From: Eumeta japonica
Taxonomy: Eukaryota; Arthropoda; Insecta; Lepidoptera; Psychidae
Direction: 5' to 3'
Length of the DNA stretch: 64,000 nucleotides
Assembly: GCA_005406025.1 (NCBI GenBank)
Contig: BGZK01001232.1
Coordinates: 122,831 to 186,830, forward strand
The translations under genes and the position numbers were made by a program. The notes under the pieces are model-generated. The model ran no database searches. It worked only from the letters and a program-made list of their open reading frames with translations, and was not told the DNA's origin. Numbering within the stretch: the stretch's first letter is position 1; each line of letters starts with the position of its first letter. Shown piece after piece: positions 11,990 to 23,487 of the stretch.

Positions 11990-13330
11990 ATCTCTAACCC
12001 TACGTGTTATAAAGGATATCAATACTGCCGACACTCAGTAAAATTTTTGAAAAACTTGTCTTAAATTGACTACTGCAGTATTTTTGTAATGATAATTTGA
12101 TGACCTTTAAACGGCTTGGATTCACAAAGGGTCGCTCAGCAACCAAAGCCAGCGTTGAGATTATTCAGCAGATTTTTGATGTCTTATAAGATTCATGAGA
12201 CGCTATTAGCATTTTCTGTAATTTATCTAAGGCATTTGCCTGCATTCATGATGATACATTGATCAAGAAACTACATCATTCTGGCGCCACGGATCGATCC
12301 TTTGAACTTTTAAAGTTTTATTTAAGAGACAGGATTCAAAGGGTTGATGAGAAACGTCAAAAGTTGTCAGGATCTGCAGTCAGTATGGGTGTGCCGTAGG
12401 ACTCAGTTGTTAGACTGTTTCTATTATTAATGTACATTAATTATCTACCACATCTTGTTAAGAATGGTCATGGGATTGTATTGTTTTTTAATTATATCTC
12501 CTTACTTTTTAAGATGAATGGTCATCAACCAGTTTTTGACGAAGTAAACAATACCATTTCAGAAACAAATGAGTGGTTTAGTATAAATAATCTTGTTCTT
12601 AATGAAAGTAAAAAAAAAATAATCCATGAAAATATAATGGTTAAAAACAAGGTACTAGATATTGTGGGCACTATCTTATTGATTAGTTTCACTTTAGATA
12701 CTAAGTTACGTTGGAATTCTAGTATTAGAATACATTAGCGAAAAAGTTTGGTTCTGCAGCATATACAGTCAATAGAATACGGCGAGTTACAGATGAAAGC
12801 TCTGGGAGATTAGTTTATTTCAGTTCTTTTCATAGCCTATGACCTATGAGACATTATTGTGGGGTCACACAGCCAATAACATTGCAATTTTCGTGCTGCA
12901 GAAACGAGTCATTCGAGCTATTTATCATTTGAGACCACGGCATCTCTCAAAAAGAAAAGTAAGGAAATTAATATCTTAACTTTAGCATGAAAATACATAT
13001 ACGAAAACCTGATAAGTGACAAGAGAAATATAGAATCGTTTCAAAAAATGAGCGACATCCACAATATTTACTTTGACATTAGAACACCTTATTATTCATA
13101 AAATCCGACTCAGTAAAATTTACAAATCATTTAAGGGGCAATGAGTGCGCGTTTATTATAAAATTCAAACTGAAATTTATAATTTACCATTTCATGAATT
13201 TAAATATTAAAGAAGGTTAAATGGCCAGGGTTTTATACTGTGTAAATGAAAAGCCCCTGGAATTGAACTGCTCGGCTATCAGGTTGCTTCATGTCATTTT
13301 TAAATATTGTATTAAATTATTAATATTTTG
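11990..13330 (+). pseudogene. Jockey/CR1-like LINE reverse transcriptase pseudogene, 5'-truncated
   Basis: A decayed reverse transcriptase read in shifting plus-strand frames. In order: SNPTCYKG and an ILPTLSKIFEKL-like segment (about 12,000-12,060), FTKGRSATKASVEI (about 12,120), FCNLSKAFACIHDDTLIKKL where DFSKAFD is expected, KLHHSGATDRSFELLKFYLRDR, SVSMGVP (usual GVPQGS), then the 102-codon frame 12430-12738 with MYINYLPHLVKNG. The catalytic ADD is lost: the segment reads LFFNYISLLFK. The C-terminal region continues to about 13,270 in broken form. Endonuclease and ORF1 are absent. It is the same family, starting at almost the same RT position, as the pseudogene at 60.9-62.2 kb. Confidence 0.75.
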
Positions 13331-13724
13331 TACCGGTGAGTAAAAAAGAGTAACCCTTTAGCTTTTTGCCCATTTTTCTAAAGGTTAATCGGCATTTGGA
13401 AAGGGTAGTAATTTTAATGTCGAAAACAATCAATTAATGACTCATATCAAGTGTGATTCTATTACCTAGGAAATGAATATATTTTAATTTTATTTCGTTT
13501 GATTTAATGTGACCGCAGTATTATTCTCCGACCACCACTTATGCTAAGAAACTATCTCATGCCATTTTCATCGTTTTAATTAGAATAATTGTAACGTTTG
13601 CGAGACAAAGCGGTCGTAACCGTTTAAATGGCGCTGTCTGTTTTTTAATGCGCCCGTTCATAAGAGTAAAGAAATATGTAAAACTCTTACATATGTCGTC
13701 GCATAGAAGCAAATTTTAACGAAC
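13331..13724. other. Unassigned AT-rich region
   Basis: No feature recognised between the LINE relic and the GC-rich island. Confidence 0.4.
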
Positions 13725-13835
13725 ACTCAGGACAGGGCCGGGAGCGGCGCCAGGTGCGAGGGCGCGCCCTCCGGCGGCGGCGATTGCGGCGCACCCTCGT
13801 AATGGCGAGCGTCGTAAAGGGCATCCCTTGGCGAA
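13725..13835. other. GC-rich island
   Basis: About 110 bp of very high GC with GGCGCGCCC, a GGC-repeat run and GCGCACCCTC, followed by CGTCGTAAAGGG (TTTACGACG on the minus strand). A 69-codon minus frame crosses it but is Ala/Pro-rich and without a domain. The shared GCGCACCCTC and TTTACGAC-like words recall the islands at 20.9 and 30.4 kb. Confidence 0.4.
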
Positions 13836-16195
13836 AACTTGCATCAAACAATAGATTGTTATTTCGGGTAGGATGTAGGTAAGGATAGGATGGATAGTCC
13901 GCGCACTGCTACAGAGTGTGATCATTTAAATCCTAAATAGAGCTAGTCTTTCACACGGATTTTTTACGAATACATATCTTCTAGTTGAATTATAAAATTG
14001 TCAGTAAACACATAAAGTTATAAAATTAGGCATGCAAAACTTTTGAAAACCGGAGAATAAATTTTATTACTTTTGTCTAATTAAACTACTAAAATAAATT
14101 ATTTGTACTTATTTAATAAACTTTGTGTGAACAAAAGAGGACCGGGTTAGGCTATTGACAGCAGAACCAAGAAAAATAACAAAAAAGATTCACTACGGAA
14201 GCCAACCCTAAAATTTCTCACATTTGCAAATTTAGTCAGTTAAAAATGTATATACATTTTCAAAGCTGTTCGAAATATGAGTCTCTCTGAATTTTCTAGC
14301 TTTAATAACTAAAAGTTATATAAGTATCTATATTTAGCTTATAAACACAAACAAACAAAAATGCACATACATAAAAACATAATAACACCTTTTTACAAAT
14401 AGAATAACTTTCTCAAAGTGTTTCTCAATTTTTCAAAATTTGTTAAAAATTTAACTTTCGAAGATAAAGATGAAAACAATTATTTTGAAAATATTCTGAA
14501 ACCTGTTTTTTTACTAATTTACTTGATATGCTAAAGGTGTAGAATTTGAACTGTGTATAACATAAAAGATAGTTTTCGGAAATAGCAATTCCAGATTGTA
14601 GACGTGAAGTATAAGGTTGTACATACTTTATCTATTTATCACATTCATTTTTAATTATCATTCATTTGTCACTTATCGCCGTATCTTTCAATGCACTTAC
14701 CAACCTTCTCTGTTTGTTAAGAATTTGATTTATTTTCAAGTGGGAAGAATGTTTTATTTGGATATATTTTTGGGTCGCTGAAACGTCAAGAGACTACATA
14801 GGATTTGGAGAACAACAAGAAAAAAGAATCAAGAAGCTCTTGACTGGAGGATGTTGTTAAAAAAGATGAAAACGTAGATACAATTTTATCCATCACTTGG
14901 TACACCTCCTCACTCTAGGTCCAGACGACTTGCAAATTTCCCGTGTGTTCGTTCGTTTCGGAACTTTTGCAACGAAGGAACTACGAAGGCACCGAAAAGC
15001 GGGAAAGCAGGCGCAGAACGCTCCTGGTGCTCCTGATCCCTCTTTCTCGTTTCCTGTGAGTAACAGTATTTGTGCAGTCTAAAATTATAAATGAATTATT
15101 TTAATAAATAAGACTCAGTGTACAGGTTATATTGCCTATAATGACATAAAACAGTTATAACCGTCAGAGAACATTTATCTGGCACACGTCTTAATATGTT
15201 GTATTACTTAATAATTAATAGTCACCATCCATCACCCTCACTCTCCATTGGGTACGGACCCCCATTTCAATCCACTAGTTGCGTTTGAATGTATAAACTT
15301 TATTATTTTCTTGTTTTAAGATGTTTATTTATTTTATACGCATTTATCACCGAGCCCCCTATCATTTGCTCTTATATCAACCCCCTTACTAGCGAATACT
15401 CGCAGGCTAAAGTGGACGAGCTCTAACTCCGCGCTGTTATCTCAGAAGTCAATAGAAAGCTTAATAAATTCAAAGGTGGTAATAATTTTATGAAGATGTT
15501 GGATTCGGATCTGATCACGGGCTAGTTGACAGATGAATTTTTAACTTAACTTTTTTCTATATTAATCATAAGATAAACTTAAAATTAAAATACTCAATCG
15601 TGTTAACGTGTTACGTCGTGCTCAGGTCGTAACGTGGTGGGCGTAGCCAATTAAAGTCCTTAAGCAATTTACTTATTAGTCCCAATTTTTGTACTAACAT
15701 TCAAAGATGATGCAGGATATGAGATATGAAGACATACTAATTGAGAGAATTGCCGAATTATATATCGCTATTATTAATAGAATGTAAATATTTCATGTTT
15801 TATTCAGAGCTCTATTAGTAAGAGCAATGTCTAAAATTTTAGCGTTAATTATAATCCTAAATGCTAACGCACAGTATTAGATATTAACACATTTTCTTTT
15901 TGTAATCAATAAGGAAGCTAACGATTCCAAATAAACTATTATTACGCTTAAATTTTGTTGACGATATTTAAGCGGTTCTGCCATTAGAATAAAATTCATG
16001 CCACAGAAATTATCTAAATAAATAGAAAAGATAATACATATTCTAAAATCTTTAGTTAACGTATTATCGATTGTCCCAATTTTGTAAAAACTAGCGATGC
16101 TGTATTTGAGTCAATAGGAAAAATTATAAATTCTTGAAGTTTATTATTAAAGCCATCTATTTATGATTCCATATCGCAAAAATATAAGTTGATTT
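13836..16195. other. Unassigned region
   Basis: AT-rich with a moderate GC patch at about 14,900-15,040 that includes a 61-codon frame without recognisable domain. No RNA gene or clear repeat identified. Confidence 0.4.
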
Positions 16196-16560
16196 AAGTT
16201 CAATTGGTTGTATCGCTTGTTTGTTTATCCGTCTATCAAATCGCTTTTTTACATGTACCGATAGAAATATGAAGTTGAAATCAGTGTATGAGACTAAAAT
16301 CTACAGACCCTTGGAAAAATTTGAGCCCCTAATTGAACGTTATCAAAAGTATAGTCATTTTGTCACATACTTTGATAATAGTGACCTATATGGTTTTTCG
16401 CCTTGACCTATTATCACAAAATTTGGCAAAATGCAAGATGTTACATAGCAAGTAAAGCCATCGTATCTCACAGCCAATTAGAAGACTATTATATTTTGTT
16501 TTTGTAGATCGTTATAAAATGATTTTTGCTATTGTAAATTGGCATTTAAGTTAGAGTATC
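16196..16560 (+). repeat. Dispersed repeat fragment of lepidopteran type
   Basis: Begins with a GTTTATCCGTCTATCAAATC motif, then ACATGTACCGATAGAAATATG, GACCCTTGGAAAAATTTGAG and TTGACCTATTATCACAAAAT followed by TTGGCAAAATG. This order matches a non-autonomous repeat I recall in moth and butterfly genomes. A 61-codon frame within it is incidental. Recognition is from memory; borders are soft. Confidence 0.45.
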
Positions 16561-17587
16561 GGCCGAACACAAATACAAAAGACGATAACTTTGATGGTAG
16601 GAACATGAATATCCTGTAATCTCTGTTCGTAACAACAATGCTCATTCACGAACGATTGACCGGAATGATACATAAACGTAACTTTAGTTATAAACTCTGG
16701 GTTCCCTGATAACAAACAACTTACTAAAACGAATATAGTTATTTGAGGCACATCATACACTCACTAAATCTAAGATCACAACTTTATACTTTGGAAGAAA
16801 CTTTTTCAGCTGCGTCAAAGTATGTTTTAGAAGTATTCGTAGATGAACGTATTTAAGTCGGTGGTACTTCCAAAACTGGCAGTAAAGAAACATTTTCAAG
16901 ATCTTTAATTATTAATAGCGAACTAAGTGTCTTAAAGATCTAAGCTGCAAAAGAATATGAGTGGATAAAACTTGAAGAGTTCTTTTTTTAGCGCCTACTT
17001 TATAAATTGATAATCAATGGAAGCCATTAACACTGTCTTAAGTTACATTAGAAGCTTTTAGGGTGTAATAATTTTTCTTCATAGCTCTAGTAAGAGACTT
17101 CCTGAAGGTTAAAAAAATATTAAAATTATTTATGTTTTGAAAAATATTATTGCTTTTACTATTAAGCTTCTTAGTAGGGGATTGAAAAGTATTTTTTTAA
17201 CTGTAATAATACTGAATATGCAAAACGTAATCTGAATCTAGATGGATCCGATGAAATGATTATCGTGAGAGATTTTTATTGATTTAGGCCTGAATTAAAT
17301 AACCATTTGCTATAATTAATTATGTTTAATTAATACGTGTATTTAGAAAAAAATAACACATTTACTATACGATGCGAAGAACACACATCATATGAGTTTT
17401 ACATACGCACATTTGTTATAACTCTTTTGTATCTTTTTTTAACTGTTCGTAACTATAATTTTCTTTATTCGTTGTGACTATGTTAGCTGTATTTTTGTTC
17501 AGATTTCAACGGGGTGTCCACGTGGGGCGGCAATAATTTAAGAAAAATACAATAATAATGTAATAATAAATGATGTAAGCCTACGCC
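16561..17587. other. Unassigned AT-rich region
   Basis: No gene, RNA or repeat recognised. The 69-codon minus frame at 16,551-16,760 has no domain. Confidence 0.4.
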
Positions 17588-19570
17588 TATTTCTTTATGG
17601 AAGTTTGGCAGAAACTATAGATTTCCACATGGTATGATCTTTGCATATCTCTCTTGCTCCTCTGACATCCATCAATCTTGTCACGCAAGCTCGTGAGTTT
17701 CGAGTACTCTAAATTTGGCATTTTTTAACTTCCTGTTGTAAAAATTGAAAAATTTTCATAAAATTTGGAAGTAACTTTTTTCTTCTGATTTCTGAAAATC
17801 GAGATTTTCTCAGTATTTGATGTTTTAAGGTCCTAGGAATTTATTTCTACCAGTTTCCGAGTGATGTCTGTACGTGGGAGTATGTGAAACTCTCATAACT
17901 TTTGAACGGGTTGACCAAACGAAAGACGCCTTACGACGTTCAAAAGCCATCCAGTTAATTTAGACTTTCGGAAATGTTGAACCGATGCCACCTGTAGATT
18001 TTAAGGAATCTCATAAACAGAGTTTTCATAAAAATATTTTTTTTGATATAAATTTTAAACTACTCTACCGAAATCTAATGAGCTCTTTTCCTCGATCAGG
18101 TGTATCGATTGCCGCAAACTGCTTAAAAATCGGTCCATCTCTTCAAGAGATATACCTAGTATATTTTTTTGTAAAAATGTTTATTTACAATAATATTTAA
18201 ACTTCTCTACCGATTAATTTTAAAACTCATCCAATTGTTTTCATAAAAAACGTCGATTGTTACTAAATGCTTTAAAATCGGTTGATTATTCAAGATATAT
18301 CGTTATAGACATCTTTTCAAATGTGGTTTTAGAATATTTTTTAAATACTTTACCGATAAATTTTAAAATTTAACCAACTCTTTTTCTTAAAAAAAAATTT
18401 AAACATCGCCAAAATGGGTTGATTCGTTCACGAGATATCATTAACAAAAGATTTGAAAGAAAAAAAGGTTTTGCAATATTGCATATGAGATTCTTAAGCA
18501 ATTGATTTTGGGTACATTGTAATTTTTTTTTTCATTAGACTATTACGTCGAATGCCGTAAAGCAGGTCAAAATAGAATCAGGTATTCGAAAAATATCGTA
18601 GTGGTAATATTAAAAAGCAGCGATTTTTAACTTCCCGCTATGAAAACTGAAAAATTTTCGTATACTATTTACTGATACTGTTTATGGAAGATTCCGTTAT
18701 CAGTCCCGTTCCATAAAGTAACGTACGAAACAAGCAGTGATTCTGTTGAGGATTTTTTTTCAATGTCCCATTTTGACAAAAAATGGAAACAGTCACATTT
18801 GGAATAGTTTTATGAGGTCAACCGTTTTTGGAATTTTGAGCTCTAAATGCTTAAAGACAAACTTTGAGACAACTATATTTTGAACTCAAGGAGCTAAAGA
18901 GCACATCGATAAATGTCACGGGGGAAAGTTTTGGAGATGTTCTACAAGGTCAGTGGTTTTACAGATTTATTAGTATGCCACCGACTTGATCTATATAGGA
19001 TTGTCTGGTGTGACTTTTTCCAACTTTACCATCGCACACATTCGCTCCGAAAATTTTTATTAATCCAATTTTAATTCATCCTTCCTAGATGGCCAAACCA
19101 CGGCAACACACCTTTTTATGCTCAAGTTATTTTCTTTCAAGCCACTCGACTCTTTCACATTACACTTCCTACATCTAGCCCTTAAAGATACTCCACAAAT
19201 ATCACACAGAGGTTGCATTTCGAGCACATTGATTCTACTTTCAATTTTCTTCTGCCAACCCAAGTTTCATTGGCGTACATAAGAGTAGAAATTGGGATCC
19301 CATTATGAATGATCTAACGCATTTGTCGTTTGACTTTATTTCTCGGATTCACTCTCCTTTCGATATCTTTGTCATGTTTACCATCATTTACAAACAGACT
19401 ACCCAAGTATACAAACTCTTTCACTTGTTTAAATGACTTAAGAAGTTTCCCAAGAGAACGAAGACCGATCAAACACACCAGGTAATTTATAGTACCTTTT
19501 AGACTGTCTAACATAATTACTGGACGAAGTAGATCTTTCGCGTGAAACATCTAGTTTTTCATTTTACGTT
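17588..19570 (-). pseudogene. LINE ORF2 C-terminal relic split by a TTAAC-family insertion
   Basis: Minus-strand relic of the WFGH-type LINE tail in two parts. The upstream part (19,570 down to about 18,973) reads FKQVKEFVYLGSLFVNDGKH, then DKDIERRVNPRNKVKRQMR, IPISTLMYANETWVGRRKLK, SINVLEMQPLCDICGVSLRA, and RANVCDGKVGK. The downstream part (17,725 to 17,588) reads SLRDKIDGCQRSKRDMQ and then the SIVSA-type end. In the uninterrupted relative at 30.6-31.1 kb these pieces lie about 80 bp apart; here a 1.25-kb TTAAC element separates them. Several stops and shifts are present; the catalytic core is absent. Confidence 0.75.
17726..18972 (+). repeat. TTAAC-family repeat with insertion borders defined by the host LINE
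   Basis: The best-delimited copy of the family. The left border follows AATTTGGCATTTTTT of the host LINE, then AACTTCCTGTTGTAAAAATT; the right border is near TTTTACAGATTTATTAG before TATGCCACCGAC, where the LINE resumes. The head is at 17,726-18,626, with degenerate internal repeats of about 130 bp carrying GCTTAAAAATCGG and CAAGAGATAT motifs. A second head-like start, TTAACTTCCCGCTATGAAAA, is at 18,627, followed by the tail. The 71-codon frame 17985-18200 falls in the internal repeats and is not a convincing gene. Confidence 0.7.
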
Positions 19571-20354
19571 TACTGTGCTTTTTTATAGAGGATCTAGGAG
19601 TAAACGAGTATATGGGCCATCAAAAATCAGGTGGTCACCGCCACCCACTAATACAACTACAGCGGAATCATAAGTATCTTGCCGGCATCGTATAAATAAT
19701 TTTATTTTCAACAAGGTGTGATCAGATTGAGATTGTATGTAACATGATACAATAATATATTAATTTAGTTATATAAAATCGAATTAAGTCAAAAATTTTT
19801 ATTTTTTAGTAGTTTATATTATTAGTTTTTTAACGTATTTCAAACGTTAAAAAACGAATAATTAATGAAACGAGTACAACACGTAAAAATAACGTGAAAC
19901 AACCTATTAAACGAGCAGTTCAATTCCATGAATTTTTCTCATTGACTTATCCAGATACAGTATAATACTCGTAGCCCTTGCCATACAATAGTAATAAATT
20001 AGTAGAGTTTTCGGTTATTCTGATTTTTTGTTACGTTATCATGGCTAAGCCACTTAACTAAATATTAATGAAATGTAGTATAGAGATAAATTAAACCTTG
20101 TAAAAGAAAATAGACTACTAATTGCGTACATATCTATTTGTTTGTCTGTATGTCTTCTAATAATTCAACAGTGGTTTTATCGATTTTAAACTTCAATATA
20201 TCAAAACACGCCGACACATAAAACATAAACCACTCTCTGAATATATTTTTGTATATTTGTTTTTCTGTGTCTTTACAACTCAACAATGACAAATGTTGAT
20301 ATTATTGCACAATAAAAATGATGCGATTAACATCAAAATGAATTTGTACTAATC
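19571..20354. other. Unassigned AT-rich region
   Basis: No feature recognised; frames are short and the composition is AT-rich. Confidence 0.4.
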
Positions 20355-20425
20355 GTTAACGGTCGCGGTGACAGTGACCTGCCGTGTACAGGCGCACGCC
20401 GCTCCCTTGGTCGAGTGGAGAGTGT
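20355..20425. other. Short GC-rich patch
   Basis: About 70 bp with GGTCGCGGTGACAGTGACC and GCGCACGCCGCTCCC within AT-rich DNA. There is no long frame. Possible conserved non-coding element. Confidence 0.3.
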
Positions 20426-20854
20426 TCAACAGTACTTGTATAAAAAATATTTAATAATTATTTACAGCTAAACAGCCCTTTATTTATTTTATTCGTTTCG
20501 CTTCCTCTTCTGTTTACTGGTTAGGGGCAATTTTTTTTTTATTACTTTCTTGTCCTTTAGTTTCCAATTAGTTTTCGCTTTAGAATCTGGATACCAACAC
20601 TACTAGCCTTGTATCTCATGCAAGTAAATCATTGACGATTTTCTCGAAAATTATAATTGGAAAAGATGCATCGTTTGAAATAAATATTCGGTTTGATTAC
20701 ATTCGTCTTAATATAAAATTATTCATGCGGTGTAAAGTGCTTCTTTAGATAAGTAATTCAAATGTGGAAACTGATTTCAAAGCCTTAATTTTCGACAATT
20801 ATTTAACAAACCATTGCACGAAATTTTAAAGCAGGTACAGAAACAAGGCAGCAG
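20426..20854. other. Unassigned AT-rich region
   Basis: Nothing recognised. Confidence 0.4.
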
Positions 20855-21010
20855 CACTCGGGGCCGGGCCGGCGCGCCCCGCCCGCCCCGCCCGCCGCGC
20901 ACACGGCTTCGTTACAGTAACAAGGTACTCTGCCTAACGAACCGACTACTCCGCGCACCCTCAACCTGTTTTTATGATCCCGCCCCTCTTCTATCCACGA
21001 TGGAACTGCG
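20855..21010. other. GC-rich island with CCCGCCC boxes
   Basis: Strong GC block with GGGCCGGGCCGGCGCGCC and repeated CCCGCCC, followed by GCGCACCCTC and TTTTTATGATCCCGCCCC. Frames of 108 codons (plus) and 74 codons (minus) overlap here; both are compositional and show no domain. The right half aligns loosely with the island at 30.42-30.49 kb: CCTCA, a 5-8 bp gap, TTTTAYGAYCCCGC, and then CTGCGACG. Confidence 0.45.
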
Positions 21011-21374
21011 ACGATGTCTGTGCGCATATTTGTATGTCTTCTGTCGCTTTTCGAACAGAACCGATGTCGATGTGTTCCACTTGTTGGTTGGTACTTCAGG
21101 TTTTTACCTGTGCTTAATGACCATAAATCGCCTTTATTAGTAGGACTATCAGCACTTGAATCATAATCCTACAAATGAGGATTATCGATAAGATTTTGTC
21201 AGTTGACAATTTGACATTAAACAAAATCTTTCTCTTCCTTTTCAGAGAAATACCCGTACGTGTTTACATGGTTGTGGCCGTGTAGTTTGTTAGTTGGAAG
21301 TCGACACTTTAAAAACATGTTATAAATAAACTATTTCATCATCTATTAACTTCTTTATTCTATTTTGATCCTCA
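21011..21374. other. Unassigned region
   Basis: No feature recognised between the GC-rich island and the TTAAC copy. Confidence 0.35.
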
Positions 21375-22632
21375 TGCCTGGTAAGTTAACAAAAAATCTG
21401 AAAGACGGTTGAGCCTACAAGCCATCACTGATACTTTCCGCTATTATATTTATCGATGTGTTTTTAAGCTCCTTGAGTTATAATTATTGTCTGAGAGTTT
21501 TGGAACTAAAATTTTGAAACAAGCCGAGCCTTTAGGTCATCTCTGACACTTCCTAGGAAGTAACAATCCTAGCTCAAAGTATTGGCACGAAGGAGCACTA
21601 AATTATTGTGCTCATCTCTGTTCAAAACATCGATTTTGTTGCTATTTCAAGACCTTTGAGCCCAAAAATATACTTTTATTACGGTTTGAGCTCTTACAAT
21701 TCAAAAATCTATGTGTATTAAGGACCGGATTTTTTTTCAACTATAATGTCTTTTGAACACATCGTTTGATTTTGATCTGCTTTATGGCAACTCACGTGGT
21801 TTTTTAAACAGGAAAAGATGACCGAGTACGTAGCATCTTTAAAAAACAAACATTTTTTAAAAAACCCTTTTATTAATTTTTCATTAACCGTATCTTTCGA
21901 AACTAACCGACCGATTTAAATACAATTTAATTTTAGACTTTATCGTTGAATTAGAAAAAAAAATTATTGAAAACACATTTTGAAAAATTTTTTCTCCACT
22001 AACAGCTCTTGAACAAATAAACTGATTTTAATGAATTTAGCAATGATCGACGTTGTTTTTTAAGTAGAACAACTGAATGAATTTTGGAATCTATCGGTAA
22101 AACAATTTACAAAATATTGTAAAAAGATACTGTTCATAAATTTATTTCCTACGGCATCAGAACTGATCAGCCGATTTTTCGCACTTTGCGGCAGTCAGTG
22201 CAATTGTTTGAAGAAAATAGCTAATTAGATTTTGGTTTCGATCGGTAGAGTATTGTAAAAGTTGTTTCAAAAACATTCTTCAGAAAAACTTATTTTTGAA
22301 TTCCTTAAAATCTACCTGGCGAAATTAGTTCAAAGTTTCAGGAAGTCGCAGTTTACTAGATCTTTTCGAATGTGGTAATCTGCGTTTTGATCGATTAATC
22401 CATTCAAAGTTATAAGGAGTTATTTACATGCGCACGCACGCATGCGCGCGTTCATACACATACTCGACAAATAGTTGAAATATATACCTAGAACCTTAAA
22501 ATGCTCAGATCTAATGAAAATTCAATTATTGAAAATAAGGTAAAGACAGTAACTTTCTAATTTTACGAAAATTTTCAATAATTTCAATCAAGTAATTCCT
22601 TTAATTTCCGCTATGATACAGCGGAAATTAAA
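21375..22632 (-). repeat. TTAAC-family repeat, inverted copy
   Basis: A long copy in minus orientation. The tail comes first on the plus strand (21,375-21,740: ACTTTCCGCTATTATATTTA and TCGATGTG). The internal degenerate repeats follow (CAAATAAACTGATTTTAATG; GATTTTGGTTTCGATCGGTA), then an ACGC/GCGC-rich stretch at 22,432-22,452 in place of the GT tract. The head ends at the hairpin near 22,632. The family has no known product. Confidence 0.65.
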
Positions 22633-22637
22633 GGAAT
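22595..22637. repeat. Perfect 18-bp hairpin abutting a transposon end
   Basis: Left arm ATTCCTTTAATTTCCGCT (22,595-22,612), loop ATGATAC, and the exact reverse complement at 22,620-22,637. It ends three bases before the terminal inverted repeat of the DNA transposon and overlaps the end of the inverted TTAAC copy. Confidence 0.95.
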
Positions 22638-22640
22638 AAA

Positions 22641-22777
22641 AAAGGATCTAGCCGGTTAAGCCTAAGAAAACTGCACTCGCGTCTCATGAAAGGATCTTGC
22701 TTTATTTTTATTGTTTTTCATTTAAAATAGTCATACACTTAATCTCACACCTCTAACCCCTATAGTAACGGAATAAT
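22641..22777 (+). repeat. Left terminal inverted repeat
   Basis: 137 bp, paired with 23,488-23,624. The internal edge is GTAACGGAATAAT, matching GTAAGGGAATAAT in the right arm. Confidence 0.92.
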
Positions 22778-23083
22778 GGGGATGACAACCCTTAAAGAAA
22801 AATTTTTTTTCTCAGTACCTATTCAAGATATCTTCATGAAATTGAAACCATATATGACTATTGATAAACTAATGATAATATTTTTTTTGAATTTTTGCAA
22901 TATTAGGAACTGTAAAAAACGAGAAGTATATTTTTGGGGTGGTTTTTATACCAACCCTAAAGTGATACATAACAAAAAATATGTCTTATTTGTTAATTAG
23001 TTACTTATTACATGTTAAAGTAACAAGAGGGTCGAATTCGTGGAACATAGTTTAAAAAAATAAAAGTCTATTAAAGTATGTAG

Positions 23084-23446
23084 TCATATGAAATAATGTA
23101 TTATAATTAATTCAAGGCGAGCATCTAAAGGCACACTAGTAAGATTTTCTTTAGATTCACATACAGTGCAGTGAATATGTTTTGTTTTAACTCTTTTTAT
23201 TTGAAACTCTACGTATTCTTCTTGACGTGATCTATTGCGACAAAACACCTGAAAGTCCAGATCATCCAAATCCCTGCCGTAACAGTCATTTCCAACACTA
23301 TCACCACCACCGGTAGACTTCGTTGGTTGCGCAACTCTACATGCTATCAGTTTACATTTATGACAAAACATGGATCCAATATGTAAAGTATTTTTACAAT
23401 AAGGTTGGTATCTGTTTAAACCTTGATTTGTAATGATATGTTTCAA
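23084..23446 (-). CDS. Cys-rich ORF, probable N-terminal transposase remnant
   Basis: 120 residues, the only sizeable minus-strand frame in the transposon. It contains C17-x10-C28-x2-C31-x4-C36, further cysteines in the middle, and a C-x2-C near the end (HCTVCESK) followed by LTSVPLDARLEL. A cysteine pair followed by a loosely conserved 'L..VP...R' segment recalls Cys-rich DNA-binding domains found at the start of some eukaryotic transposases. That likeness is from memory. The ORF stops just after this segment, so the catalytic part is missing. Expression is unknown. The opposite-strand 74-codon frame (22776-23000) in the same element is low-complexity and not called. Confidence 0.5.
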   Translation of the reverse strand: MKHIITNQGLNRYQPYCKNTLHIGSMFCHKCKLIACRVAQPTKSTGGGDSVGNDCYGRDLDDLDFQVFCRNRSRQEEYVEFQIKRVKTKHIHCTVCESKENLTSVPLDARLELIIIHYFI

Positions 23447-23487
23447 CTTTCCACTAGTTTTTCGGACACTTATTTTACAATTAACAT

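Noticed and set aside
22776..23000. 74-codon plus ORF inside the terminal-inverted-repeat transposon
   Set aside because: Starts within the inverted repeat and is Phe/Lys/Asn-rich, lacking any domain; the minus ORF with cysteine pairs is the better candidate.
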